DNA from: Deltaproteobacteria bacterium
GTDB lineage: Bacteria > Bdellovibrionota > Bdellovibrionia > Bdellovibrionales > JAMPXM01
DNA: 64,000 nt
Reading direction: 5' to 3'
Assembly: GCA_017302795.1 (NCBI GenBank)
Contig: JAFLCB010000011.1
Location: 81,830-145,829, forward strand
The notes beneath the pieces were generated by a model that was not told where the DNA came from, did not search any database, and worked only from the letters and a program-made list of their open reading frames with translations. The position numbers and the translations under genes were made by a program. This document shows, piece by piece, positions 18,633-27,727 of this stretch (positions are counted from its first letter, which is position 1; every line of letters starts with the position of its first letter).

Positions 18633-21112
18633 TTTCGCCGAAGCTCATTCGAAAAGTAGCGCTGCCTATGGTGGTCGTTTCCATCCTAGGCGGCTGCGGT
18701 CACAGCGCGAAGAACGAGGCCGCGGAAAATGCGGCAGCAAGCTTCGAGGCGGCCGGCCAGGCAAATCTAGTTTTTGATTTTAAGTCGAACGACGATACGC
18801 CAATTCCTGTTGCGGTGATCAATAGTTTAACGATCGAAGCCTCGCGCCAGTGGACGAAATGGCAAAGAGGAATGTCTGTATCGGGCGGTCGTTCAATGGC
18901 TTCCATTGCCGTTCGATTTCAAGCTGTCGACGGCTTAGCGGGGCGATCCAATGAACACGAAATTCATCTCGGTCGAAGTCTTTCCGGTAATGAGCTCTCT
19001 TCTGTTTTTCGACATGAGCTAAGTCATGTTTTCCTTGCTCGACATATAAAAGAAAAGTGTGAAAGCGCGGTGGCGAGTGAACTTTATAGCGAAGCTTTCG
19101 CATTGTGGGTTAGCGAAGACGAGAACCGTATATTGACTGGAAGTCCATTTGCATTCGCAAGCCAAGCTCGCGACTACTTGCGAGATCGTCTTGAGCCGCA
19201 GGCAGCAAGTCGTATTTTTCATCAGCAAAGGGCCTCGCAAGCCTTATCTCGACTTGTGGCGGAAGCGCGCCGATTAAATCCAACCGGTCCGCAGTCGCTT
19301 GACGGATTTTTCAAAACTTCGTTTTCGACCTGTGATTTCGAAGTTCAATCAATTTCCCAGGTTCTGTTCGGTGAAACTCAGAAAGTGGCCTTGTCAAAAG
19401 AGTCGGTCTTGATTGTCGACGGCATCAGCGGAGAGTTATTGTTGAATGTAGGCAATACTCAGAGCGTGAAATTCCCCGTAGCTTCCGTATTTAAGCCGGC
19501 TCTGGTTGCAGAGTTCCCGGAGTTTAGCAGATTTCAAACCTCGAAATCCGCCTCATCCGCGTCACCCGCATGGTTGTGCCCCGACAATCTGGCTGGACGT
19601 CCATGGACATGGGCAAAAGCGATGGCGCTATCGTGCAATGGGTTCTTTCTTGATAGCGAGCGCCCTAGCAAAGAGGTCGTAAGGAAATTCACTGCCAGGC
19701 TTCGTCTGTTTGGTTTCCTGTCGCCAGACGAAATATCGGTCGAGCAAATGATTGGACTGCATCCCGGCGTCGAAGCATCGTTGGAGTCGGTCGTTGCCTA
19801 TTTCTCGTGGCTTGCGATTCGGTCTCCAGAAGTCATCATGGAATTACAGGGGACCGCGATTTATGGAACACTTTCGGGGCTTCCCGATTCGAATTGGTTT
19901 AGTCGCAATCAGATTGCGCTTAAGTCAGGAACGATTCGAAATTCGAGCGGCCAGCCTGAACATGGTTGGATCGTTGCCATCGGACCCAAAACAGATAGCG
20001 GTCGGCCAAGTTTTTTTGCCGCCATTCATCAACGAGGTTCTAGCCCTCAGATTTTGCTCTCAAGATTTCGCGCGCATTTACAGGACGTGCTGACAGCCAA
20101 GCCTATCAATCGATCGGCCAAAGTGCAGATCCTTGGACTTGTACCTAGAGCAAGTCTTACGGCGACGTGTGAAAATCAGATGATCATCAATGGAGAATTG
20201 CCCCACGATAAGTCGAATGCGGAATCAGCGCTCGGACTTTCGGGTTTAAGCGAAGGAACAAAGCTACGGTGCGATCGCGGCCCATTGCTATTGAAATTTC
20301 CGCGAGTAGGTGGATTTTCAGAGCGAAGCTACTGGGGCGAATTAGAAATCAGCACTCCGGGCGAAGCGCCAGGTAACCTAGCCAAGCCAACGACCTCGCC
20401 ATCCGTCCGTCAGGCTCGAGCACGAAGGGGATCTGAAATTGTACTTACCACTTCCGAGCGAAGCTATATCGCTGGAGTTCTTGCTTCTGAATTCCCCAGT
20501 GGCCGATCAGAAACTTTGAAAGCTCTTGCGCTCGTGGTGAAATTTAATTTTAACAATGCCAAACAGCTAAGACATTTCGGTCGACCTATTTGTGATACGA
20601 CTCATTGCCAAGTGTTCGGAACTCGCAATCGAGATGCCGGCGCTGCGCCAGGCGAAAAATTCTCGAAAGTGGCGCAAGAGATTTCCGATGCCCAACTTGT
20701 TGGTCCTGTCGGTAGTAAGCAGGATCCGTGGCTGATGTTCTCGATCGGCGGCGTAAAACCGTGGTCCATAGAAACTCCTGCGACTGAAGTGAAGAAACTT
20801 TTAAAGCTGCAGCAGCCCGTTTATTCTTTCAAGCGAAACGTCCAAGCGAATAGCTTTGAAGCCGTGTTGGGTGAAACGGGTAACGGCATTCGCAAACTCA
20901 TATCCTGCGAGAAGTTTCGCAATATGCTTCATTTGCCAAGTTGTCCAGATACGGCTTCGGTCAATGCCCAAGGCGAAACGTGGATTTTCGAGGGGTCTGG
21001 TGAGGGCCACGGAGTCGGATTGGATTTGGTTCGTGCCGATCGCATGGCCGCCGAAGGCCGCACAAGTCGCGAGATCCTTCGAAGTTTTTTTCCCAGCCTA
21101 GAAGTCAGATAG
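18629..21112 (+). CDS. yfaQ: Lipoprotein with HExxH, PBP-like and SpoIID-like modules (DUF2300/YfaQ-like)
   Basis: 827 aa from a GTG that overlaps the A2M stop. The leader ends in a lipobox, ILGGC (C23), so it is probably membrane-anchored. Three modules can be read. (1) About 60-240: RHELSH at 128-133 gives a zinc-type HExxH with an acidic helix downstream (YSEAFALW). (2) About 255-490: a serine-transpeptidase-like set in order, SVFK (S286, K289), SCN (335-337) and KSG (432-434). (3) About 600-827: a SpoIID/LytB-like domain with VLASEFPSG (E620), GEGHGVGLD (791-799) and REILRSFFP. Together these suggest peptidoglycan synthesis or cleavage next to the macroglobulin. Assignment to DUF2300 rests on operon position and is moderate; the three motif sets are seen directly. 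Confidence 0.82.
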   Translation: MISPKLIRKVALPMVVVSILGGCGHSAKNEAAENAAASFEAAGQANLVFDFKSNDDTPIPVAVINSLTIEASRQWTKWQRGMSVSGGRSMASIAVRFQAVDGLAGRSNEHEIHLGRSLSGNELSSVFRHELSHVFLARHIKEKCESAVASELYSEAFALWVSEDENRILTGSPFAFASQARDYLRDRLEPQAASRIFHQQRASQALSRLVAEARRLNPTGPQSLDGFFKTSFSTCDFEVQSISQVLFGETQKVALSKESVLIVDGISGELLLNVGNTQSVKFPVASVFKPALVAEFPEFSRFQTSKSASSASPAWLCPDNLAGRPWTWAKAMALSCNGFFLDSERPSKEVVRKFTARLRLFGFLSPDEISVEQMIGLHPGVEASLESVVAYFSWLAIRSPEVIMELQGTAIYGTLSGLPDSNWFSRNQIALKSGTIRNSSGQPEHGWIVAIGPKTDSGRPSFFAAIHQRGSSPQILLSRFRAHLQDVLTAKPINRSAKVQILGLVPRASLTATCENQMIINGELPHDKSNAESALGLSGLSEGTKLRCDRGPLLLKFPRVGGFSERSYWGELEISTPGEAPGNLAKPTTSPSVRQARARRGSEIVLTTSERSYIAGVLASEFPSGRSETLKALALVVKFNFNNAKQLRHFGRPICDTTHCQVFGTRNRDAGAAPGEKFSKVAQEISDAQLVGPVGSKQDPWLMFSIGGVKPWSIETPATEVKKLLKLQQPVYSFKRNVQANSFEAVLGETGNGIRKLISCEKFRNMLHLPSCPDTASVNAQGETWIFEGSGEGHGVGLDLVRADRMAAEGRTSREILRSFFPSLEVR

Positions 21113-21919
21113 TTAAAGATTCACAATCGGGCCCATTACGTTGTCGAGCTGCACAAGCGATGGGTGGGTGTGTGGAACAAGAGTATGGCCGTGCACGACA
21201 ACGACTGTCATAAGTTGGTCTACGGGCAGCGTTTTTTCTTCGAACTTAGAAGTGCCAACAAGTTCGAGAAGTGCTTTTTCTTGTCGCTCGACCCAGGCTT
21301 CATAAGAGGCCTTCGAGATTTTTGCTGACTGGATCGCGAACCTCGTCTTCATGCGGTCTTCTTTTTTAACAGTCGCGATTGCGTCTCGTATCAACTCGGC
21401 AAAAAACTTAGCGCCACTTTGGATGAAGGATTCAAAGTAGACTCGGGCGAGCGGCCCGTTCCCCAACGCGGGGAGATCTTCGTAGCGAGGCTTTACCTTT
21501 AGGCGGCCGGTGACTTTGATCAAATCTAGCTTTTCCAATTGCAGAAGATACTTATCGGTCGACCGAACAGTCAGCTTGTGTTTGGCCGCGATTTTTGCTG
21601 GCGTGTCGCCGCTGTAAAGCGCCATTAAATACCCGAAGTACGATTTGTTTTGCGCTAGAAATTCCTGTTGCTCTGGCGTGAAATTTTCTTCCTTGCGGTC
21701 TTGTCGTCCAGCTAAGCGTTCAAGATCCGAGAGGTCGATTTCGGCGACCTCGCAGATTTGCAAAAGGCGAGAGAGCGAAAGTTCTTCGGGTCCCATGATC
21801 CGCTTCACTGTTGGCAACGAACAGTGAAGCTCTTCAGCTAATTGTTCGTACTTGATGCCTTTTAGCCTAAGCACAGATTTGAGGGCGATTTTTAGTTGCC
21901 CAGCTTTGAGATCGCTCAT
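21113..21919 (-). CDS. HTH (Xre-like) regulator, likely Bdellovibrio-type family
   Basis: 268 aa. The N-terminal 60 residues form a Cro/C1-type helix-turn-helix (YEQLAEELHCSLPTVKRIMG ... LSRLLQICEVAEI). A second winged-helix-like part follows (TPAKIAAKHKLTVRSTDKYLLQLEKLDLI), then a C-terminal all-helical domain ending in a hydrophobic strand (LMTVVVVHGH). It is cytosolic, presumably DNA-binding. It is convergent with the A2M operon with no gap and shares ATGA with the upstream small gene, so the two form one transcription unit. A 17-bp palindrome about 70 bases before the operon is a candidate operator. Confidence 0.8.
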   Translation of the reverse strand: MSDLKAGQLKIALKSVLRLKGIKYEQLAEELHCSLPTVKRIMGPEELSLSRLLQICEVAEIDLSDLERLAGRQDRKEENFTPEQQEFLAQNKSYFGYLMALYSGDTPAKIAAKHKLTVRSTDKYLLQLEKLDLIKVTGRLKVKPRYEDLPALGNGPLARVYFESFIQSGAKFFAELIRDAIATVKKEDRMKTRFAIQSAKISKASYEAWVERQEKALLELVGTSKFEEKTLPVDQLMTVVVVHGHTLVPHTHPSLVQLDNVMGPIVNL

Positions 21920-22125
21920 GCTGAGAAAGCTCCGCTGTAGGGGTTTTGGCCGCTGAAATGATTTGATTGGTAGGTCGGTTTCAATTCTTTTTCCAAAACG
22001 TAGATTTCATAATCGTCATGGCCGATCGCCGCGATACTTTTGAAGAAATTTTTAGTCGCCATCATCATTTTCGCTAGGTTCAGTCTAAGTGCTTGGTTCA
22101 GTTCAGGTGTCATTGTCGGTGTCAT
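21916..22125 (-). CDS. Small protein coupled to the HTH regulator
   Basis: 69 aa. The ATG has a strong ggagg site, and its TGA overlaps the ATG of the regulator (ATGA), which supports a real gene. The protein is mostly helical, with LNLAKMMMATKNFFKSIAAIG and an acidic/basic middle (YEIYVLEKELKP). No signal peptide. Family not recognised. The tight coupling suggests a small partner of the regulator, such as a co-regulator or ligand-sensing subunit (inference). Confidence 0.65.
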   Translation of the reverse strand: MTPTMTPELNQALRLNLAKMMMATKNFFKSIAAIGHDDYEIYVLEKELKPTYQSNHFSGQNPYSGAFSA

Positions 22126-22192
22126 TTTTGGGCCTCCGTTGATGAAGCCAAGATCGTCGAACGAGGGGATTATCTCAAGTGGTCTAAATAGG

Positions 22193-22209
22193 GTATCAAA
22201 ATATGATAC
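22193..22209. promoter_or_regulatory. Operator-like palindrome between divergent genes
   Basis: Perfect 6-bp arms GTATCA and TGATAC separated by 5 bases (AAATA), in the 220-base region between the minus-strand regulator operon and the plus-strand gene at 22346. On the minus strand TTGATA at one arm and GATAAT about 19 bases later could be a promoter, so a protein bound here would block it. The nearby HTH regulator is the obvious candidate for autoregulation. Confidence 0.5.
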
Positions 22210-22345
22210 TTATTTGTCCGAACAGCATCAGCTCCTGTTTGACGCGTAGTGATCGTTCAAGGAAATCGCCTCGCGGAAACCGGCCGCAGCTTGAACCGGG
22301 CAAGTTCATTGAAGCAAAAGAAATAGTGTAGTAGCAAACAGCCCC

Positions 22346-23134
22346 ATGGTGGGTCATTTTCGAAATCTAGTGTCGGTTGTCGTTTTTCTTTCACTGTTGG
22401 TCGCAGTCAGCGCGCTGCCGGCAGCTGGTTTCGGCGCGCCGCCGAGTGGGGCAGACTTGGACGCGATCGTTCAGGCGGTTGCAAGCGAGAGAAACCAAAA
22501 CCCCTTCAAGCCTGGTGAAACAGCTGCTATGAAGCATCCGATTTATCCGACGCTATTCCTGCAGGCCGAAAGCTATGGTTCGGTTGTTGAATGGGTTCCT
22601 TCGGTATCGGCTGCCGTTTTGGAACTTCCGTTCAATGAAAATCGGTACAAAGTTGTGACATCAGATGAGTTCAACGGATGGTTTGACGAGTTTGAAGTCC
22701 CAAATCTAATTATCATTCACAATAAGGCATCGCTTGTGACGCTGATTCACGAGCTTCGACATGCGCTTCATTTAGGCGTTCACGGGCGAAATGAAGGTAA
22801 CGACTTTGATCAGGCGCTGCAAAAGAACAAACGGCGCATTCAGAAGTTTCATGAGCGTCTGCTGAAGAGTCCCTTGGATCTAAAAACTAAGAAGCGCTTA
22901 AAGGTTTTTTCGACTAGACTTCTTGAGACCTGTTCAGAAGTCAGTGCCCATCACGGCGATCTTCTTTTGGCCGAAGCGTTTAAGAATAAAGAAGCGCAAA
23001 GCCACCGGGATTTTATTGCCGAATACAAACTGGAGTTCGCCAAAGCCTACAAGGCACTTTCACGTCATCCGTTTAGTGCGGGTGAGGAGTTTGTCGAGGA
23101 TTTGAATCAGCATCTAGCGGCTTCGGGCTTTTAA
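22346..23134 (+). CDS. Secreted protein with HExxH metallopeptidase-like motif
   Basis: 262 aa with a signal peptide (residues 1-30). The motif TLIHELRHALHLGVHG contains HExxH plus a further histidine, as in zinc metallopeptidases. It is followed by a basic helical region (QKNKRRIQKFHERL) and ETCSEVSAHHGDLLLAEAF, where glutamates or histidines could supply the third zinc ligand. A known peptidase family could not be named. It is probably periplasmic or exported. It stands 94 bases before the large ADP-ribosyltransferase-like gene in the same direction. Confidence 0.7.
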   Translation: MVGHFRNLVSVVVFLSLLVAVSALPAAGFGAPPSGADLDAIVQAVASERNQNPFKPGETAAMKHPIYPTLFLQAESYGSVVEWVPSVSAAVLELPFNENRYKVVTSDEFNGWFDEFEVPNLIIIHNKASLVTLIHELRHALHLGVHGRNEGNDFDQALQKNKRRIQKFHERLLKSPLDLKTKKRLKVFSTRLLETCSEVSAHHGDLLLAEAFKNKEAQSHRDFIAEYKLEFAKAYKALSRHPFSAGEEFVEDLNQHLAASGF

Positions 23135-23227
23135 GCAAGACGATTGTCCAGCAAGCGAACGTGAAGTTGAAAGATAAAGCATCGTACTGACTTAGCTTTC
23201 ATCCCCATTTTCCCGATAAGCAATCAA

Positions 23228-26200
23228 GTGATTTGCCTGGCAACACGGTATGCTTTTGCACTGTTTGTTTCGTGTTTCGCGCTGATGGCGCCAGGGCAGG
23301 CTCTTGCCCAAACTCAATTTTGGAATCAATCACACATCGATCAATTAAACCAAGAGCTTCCTCGGCTGGATGAAGACCAGGTGTTGTACCATTGGGCCGA
23401 TCCTCGCCGGGCAATGCGATGGATTCAAAACGGGGCCGTCGACGAAGGAGAAGTTCAGTTTTTGAACAAGCCATCAGGAGATCGCCAGGTACATGGCCCG
23501 GGGATCTATTTGTCTGAACATCCGACAAACGAAAAAGATTACGGCGAAATGCTCGTTCAGCTAAAGATTCGTAAGGGAACACCAGTTTACAACAATGACG
23601 TCATAACAAAAATATTTGGCCGCGAACTTAGCAAAACTGAGCAATCCCTTCTTGGTAACCATGTCGGTTATGTCAGAAAAATTGGTTCCAACTGGTGGAC
23701 CATTCACAGCGCATCTGCGGCCAGGGATGTTTCTACGGGTATAGCTCATCGAGCCCCCAAAAGTTTGCTGTGGGATGGGCCTGTTTTAATGAAGGCAAAA
23801 ACGCCAGTCACCCTGATTCAAAACTCGCTTATCGAGCTTCGCGATGCCGACCCCAAAACATTCGGCTACGCGACTAGCTTTTCACATTTGGCCCGTTATC
23901 AAGACGGCATCAGCTTTCTGCGATCAGTCCAGGTGAATCCGCAAGATCCATGGTCCGAATTCGAGAACGGCGCTTTTGAAAACTATCGCTTGGCGCGAGA
24001 GGACATCTATCGTCGAGTTCATAAATCCTGGAAACTAACTGATTACGGAGAAGCTGGAGAAAGAGAACCTCGATTTGTACGTACTGAGCGATCGCCAATA
24101 GGAATTTCAGAAGATGGCATTTTTGAATTGCCTGGCTTAGGGGCGAAAGAATGGGCCGAGAAACAGGTGGCGATTCTCTCGCGCATTCGAGGTCAGGTCA
24201 GTGGAAACGCTGATGCACCAAATCGCGGCAATCGCTTAATCGCCGCAGGAGACGAGGGGTCCATTGTCGTCGGAAAAAAACAACAAAAAGCGATGCGAGT
24301 CACTGAATCGCAACTTGACGAACTAAAAGCGAATCGGTTTTTGAAACTGCAGGTACAGCCAGATGTCTCAACGGGCTACTTCAATGTGACAATCGAGTAT
24401 CCCAGCGTCTACCAATGGCAAAGACTGAAGTCCGATTTAGATCCCGAATTTGCGCGCGAGCTAGGCGATGTCAACCTGTCAAAGGTTCCTGCAAATTCTG
24501 AAAAGTTCAAGACTTTGAATCAAAAGTTTTTAGATCAACTTTTGCATTCGACGTTCAGAAAATATCACGGTCAGAGTCTCGATCGCGCTTCTGAATTGAT
24601 GAAAGATTTGATTTCAATCCACCCAGGTGCAGACTTCAACGGACGATCAATTAGGCTTTATCTCGAGGCCGCGGAAATTGAATCCAACCGACATCCTGGC
24701 TATCATTTCCTCTCGGATCTAGATCTTTTCACAACACCAGAAGCTTACCGCAAAATGATGAAGTCTGGTGCCGAAGAATACGCTTTGTTTCAAGCGCGAG
24801 CTCTTACCGAAGTCGTTGCCGCTAGAAACGAAGGGCGAGTTCCGAATCTTCATCTACTTCAGCAAGATGGCGAAACTCTACGTTCCACCTTTGGCAGGAG
24901 CTTAGAGTCAGTAGGCTTACCGATTGATGGCGACTTTTCGCACGAGCAAAGCGAACTAATCAGGCAGCGAAATTGGACAAAGCTTCTATCGAAGTTTGGC
25001 AGCGCGACTTTTGATTTATCAGATCCTGTGTCCTGGCAGCGTGCGTTCAATCGCTATGTGAAAGGGACGAGCAGCGGGGCGGTCTCAGGATTCAAAGAAG
25101 ACATTCTAAAAGGTTTGCCTGCACTTTTGAAAGCAGGAGTGTCAATCGACGACGAAAGTTTGCGCGCGGCTATTGCGATTTCACCGGCAAAAATCAAACT
25201 GGAAATACTTAAAAGTTCCGTCGAGGCAAAGGGAATTTCGGTCGCCACTCGGCTTTCGGCATTGACACAATTGATGAAGGGAAAACCGCCCCAACAGTAT
25301 CTAAAGGGTCGGCCAGAAATGCTTCGTCTTGTCATGAAAGAGCGACCAGATACTTTGGATGAAAAATCCATTGTGGCGCTTACCGACGAAATTAGAACGG
25401 TTTTTCAACATTTGCAACTCTCGGATTTTCCAGAATTCACAAAAATTCTAGAAAAGTATAGCTCCAAAGAGGTCGTAGACCTTTACGCAGGACTGATTTT
25501 GAACGATCTTGCTCAAAGGCGAAGTTATTCGTCCTTGAACAGCGCCCAGGGAAACCTGCTTCGTGATGCATCGAAAATTTACTTTTCGAAAAGTATTTCG
25601 CCAAAACTGAAACAAGGAATTCGAGCAGAGATTCGAAACCATGTGGAAAGCCGATACATCGACGGATCAGCGCGAAGTCAGATTTTAAGTTCATTGAATC
25701 CAAAGTTAAGAGATGAAATCGCCATCGAACGTCTGACTCGCGACGCATTCAACGTGAATCGTCAAAGGCGAGCAGGTCGTGCGATAAAGGCAGATCCCTC
25801 TTCTGTGGAATACTATCGAGCCCTTTCGGATGAAGCGAAATTAAGTCCCGAAGTTCAGCGAGCAGAGCGAATCTTAGCAAGAGAACAAGTAATTAAAACA
25901 GTGCATATTGCTGCGCCTGCCGGAGCAGACGAAGAGGCGGCGATTGCGCAACGGGCAGAAAAAGAACTAAGGTCCATCGAGGGACTTTTGGAAGTCTGCG
26001 ACCGAAAAAAGCGATGTGAGAAAGCCGAAAGATCGCTGTATCAAACCGCGTGGCATCGCCTTCGATGGATTGATCCCAATCACCCACGCTTACTTAACTT
26101 TCTTTCGTGGCGACCAGAAGATGTCGGCATGAACCTAGACTGGGGTACTACATTTAAGCAAGTTCTAGCAAAAGCACCCGGCGAATTGGATCAGACTTCA

Positions 26201-27727
26201 CGCTTGAATTTGACTCTTCATCTAGCGAATTTGATCAGCTCTACCGAAGATAGGCGCCTTGCAGACGAAGTTTTAAAAGTCGCAGCTCATCACGGGGTGA
26301 TCAAGGGCCTTGTTATTGAGGCTAAACCTTCGAATCGTTTGACATTGTCAGTTCCGGAAGACGTAGCGAAGGAATTGATTGCCGAGCATGGACTTACGGA
26401 TCCACGAATCGAAAGATTGATTTCTCGCGGCCATATTAAAACTGAGTATGTTCGGAATTTGGTTTTAGATGAAGTGCGAGCTGGGCGACTTCAACCGGCG
26501 GACGCCTTTAAGGTTCTTCCTAGTCTTAAAAAACCCAACGCAGAAAACGCTATCGAGCTAATTACGGCATTTAAGAACTATCCGGATGATCAAGCCACGC
26601 TAATTGCGAGTTTGTTTAGCGTCGATCGAACTGAGTTCGTAAGTGCCTACGGAATTTTGAAACGCTTCGAAGAATTGGGTCCTGAGGTCGCAAAATATTA
26701 TCGTTTTACGTTTTCTGATATCGATAGAGCCCTACGCTCGACTGGATCCGTGTCTCCCTTTGGACAGTCCAGACTGATGAGCTTGATGATGGAAGTTCAG
26801 CCTGAATTGTTTGATGAATTGAATCAAAAAAGTAAAGACGGTGAAGACGTCACGCACTGGGTTCGGGCGTTGGGCGGGGAGATTACTAAGAGAGATCAAA
26901 ATGCTAAAATCATCGAGCAGGTGTTGAAAAATGACAAAGAAGGAAAATACATCGCCGCCCTTGCGGCCGATGTAGGTTCATATAGCGCGGCTGACAAGGT
27001 CTTGAGGGGTCGCTCAAAAGAAGAACTTAGTAAGCTAGAGAAATCGAATCCCAAATTGTTGGGACAGCTGACTTTGACTGATCGGGAGCTAATGGAATCA
27101 GTTCTCGCTGGGCGTCCAGAAACCCAGGTGCCAGTTCCAGCAACTGATAGTTCTGTTGGCAATTCCAAGGATGCGCCGAAGGAGCCGCCGGTCGATGTTA
27201 AAACATTGAAACCTCGCTACATTCGTCTTTGTTTAGCCAATAGTATTCCGGCCGATCAGTGCCGAGCCTCTCGCTTTGCCTATCGGTATGGTTCTTCCCA
27301 CAATCTTTCGAAAAGCGAATACGGGGTGTTACTTGAGATGGCCTTGATGGAAGGTAATTTCGATTTTATTAGTAACGAGTCCATTCTATCGAAATTATAT
27401 GACTCCGATCCAGACGTGTCGGCCGAAGCGACAAGAAAATTATTGAACTTCCTCGACAAAAATCCGAATCATCCACTCAATAGCTTTTATGCCCACATTT
27501 TCATTGAGCGCAGTTCAGGAAGTGGGCGAATCTTTCTTTCGCCTGCCGAGCAAGTGCGGCTTTCCGTCATTGCATACAAAAGTAAAGGCGGCTTGGGGTT
27601 AACGAAAACAGAGCGTGCAATGGACGCAACGTTCAGAATGATTGGCAATCCAATCACTGGTACAGCAAGCAAGATTGGGCGCGGCTGCAGCTCGGCATGG
27701 GAAACGCTCAAAGCGAAGTTGAAATGA
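23228..27727 (+). CDS. Very large exported protein with N-terminal ADP-ribosyltransferase-like domain
   Basis: 1499 aa from a GTG at 23228, which gives a complete signal peptide (ALFVSCFALMAPGQALAQ). Residues about 40-150 resemble PARP/Tpt1-type ART domains: VLYHWADPRRAMRWIQNG, then VHGPGIYLSEHP and YGEMLVQLKIRKGTPVY. H in the first strand and Y in GIYLS correspond to the H-Y part of an H-Y-E triad; the third residue is uncertain. The remaining 1300 residues are mostly helical, repeat-like and rich in charged residues, with a short C-terminal part of six cysteines or fewer. It ends with ATGA overlapping the membrane LRR-DUF1963 gene. A secreted toxin or effector is a reasonable reading, not proven. 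Confidence 0.7.
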   Translation: MICLATRYAFALFVSCFALMAPGQALAQTQFWNQSHIDQLNQELPRLDEDQVLYHWADPRRAMRWIQNGAVDEGEVQFLNKPSGDRQVHGPGIYLSEHPTNEKDYGEMLVQLKIRKGTPVYNNDVITKIFGRELSKTEQSLLGNHVGYVRKIGSNWWTIHSASAARDVSTGIAHRAPKSLLWDGPVLMKAKTPVTLIQNSLIELRDADPKTFGYATSFSHLARYQDGISFLRSVQVNPQDPWSEFENGAFENYRLAREDIYRRVHKSWKLTDYGEAGEREPRFVRTERSPIGISEDGIFELPGLGAKEWAEKQVAILSRIRGQVSGNADAPNRGNRLIAAGDEGSIVVGKKQQKAMRVTESQLDELKANRFLKLQVQPDVSTGYFNVTIEYPSVYQWQRLKSDLDPEFARELGDVNLSKVPANSEKFKTLNQKFLDQLLHSTFRKYHGQSLDRASELMKDLISIHPGADFNGRSIRLYLEAAEIESNRHPGYHFLSDLDLFTTPEAYRKMMKSGAEEYALFQARALTEVVAARNEGRVPNLHLLQQDGETLRSTFGRSLESVGLPIDGDFSHEQSELIRQRNWTKLLSKFGSATFDLSDPVSWQRAFNRYVKGTSSGAVSGFKEDILKGLPALLKAGVSIDDESLRAAIAISPAKIKLEILKSSVEAKGISVATRLSALTQLMKGKPPQQYLKGRPEMLRLVMKERPDTLDEKSIVALTDEIRTVFQHLQLSDFPEFTKILEKYSSKEVVDLYAGLILNDLAQRRSYSSLNSAQGNLLRDASKIYFSKSISPKLKQGIRAEIRNHVESRYIDGSARSQILSSLNPKLRDEIAIERLTRDAFNVNRQRRAGRAIKADPSSVEYYRALSDEAKLSPEVQRAERILAREQVIKTVHIAAPAGADEEAAIAQRAEKELRSIEGLLEVCDRKKRCEKAERSLYQTAWHRLRWIDPNHPRLLNFLSWRPEDVGMNLDWGTTFKQVLAKAPGELDQTSRLNLTLHLANLISSTEDRRLADEVLKVAAHHGVIKGLVIEAKPSNRLTLSVPEDVAKELIAEHGLTDPRIERLISRGHIKTEYVRNLVLDEVRAGRLQPADAFKVLPSLKKPNAENAIELITAFKNYPDDQATLIASLFSVDRTEFVSAYGILKRFEELGPEVAKYYRFTFSDIDRALRSTGSVSPFGQSRLMSLMMEVQPELFDELNQKSKDGEDVTHWVRALGGEITKRDQNAKIIEQVLKNDKEGKYIAALAADVGSYSAADKVLRGRSKEELSKLEKSNPKLLGQLTLTDRELMESVLAGRPETQVPVPATDSSVGNSKDAPKEPPVDVKTLKPRYIRLCLANSIPADQCRASRFAYRYGSSHNLSKSEYGVLLEMALMEGNFDFISNESILSKLYDSDPDVSAEATRKLLNFLDKNPNHPLNSFYAHIFIERSSGSGRIFLSPAEQVRLSVIAYKSKGGLGLTKTERAMDATFRMIGNPITGTASKIGRGCSSAWETLKAKLK

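Noticed and set aside
22110..22140. GGTGTCATT sequences near the small regulator-linked gene as copies of the GTGTCAGG repeat
   Set aside because: They are coding (repeated Met-Thr-Pro/Thr codons at the start of the small gene) and lack the paired right end.
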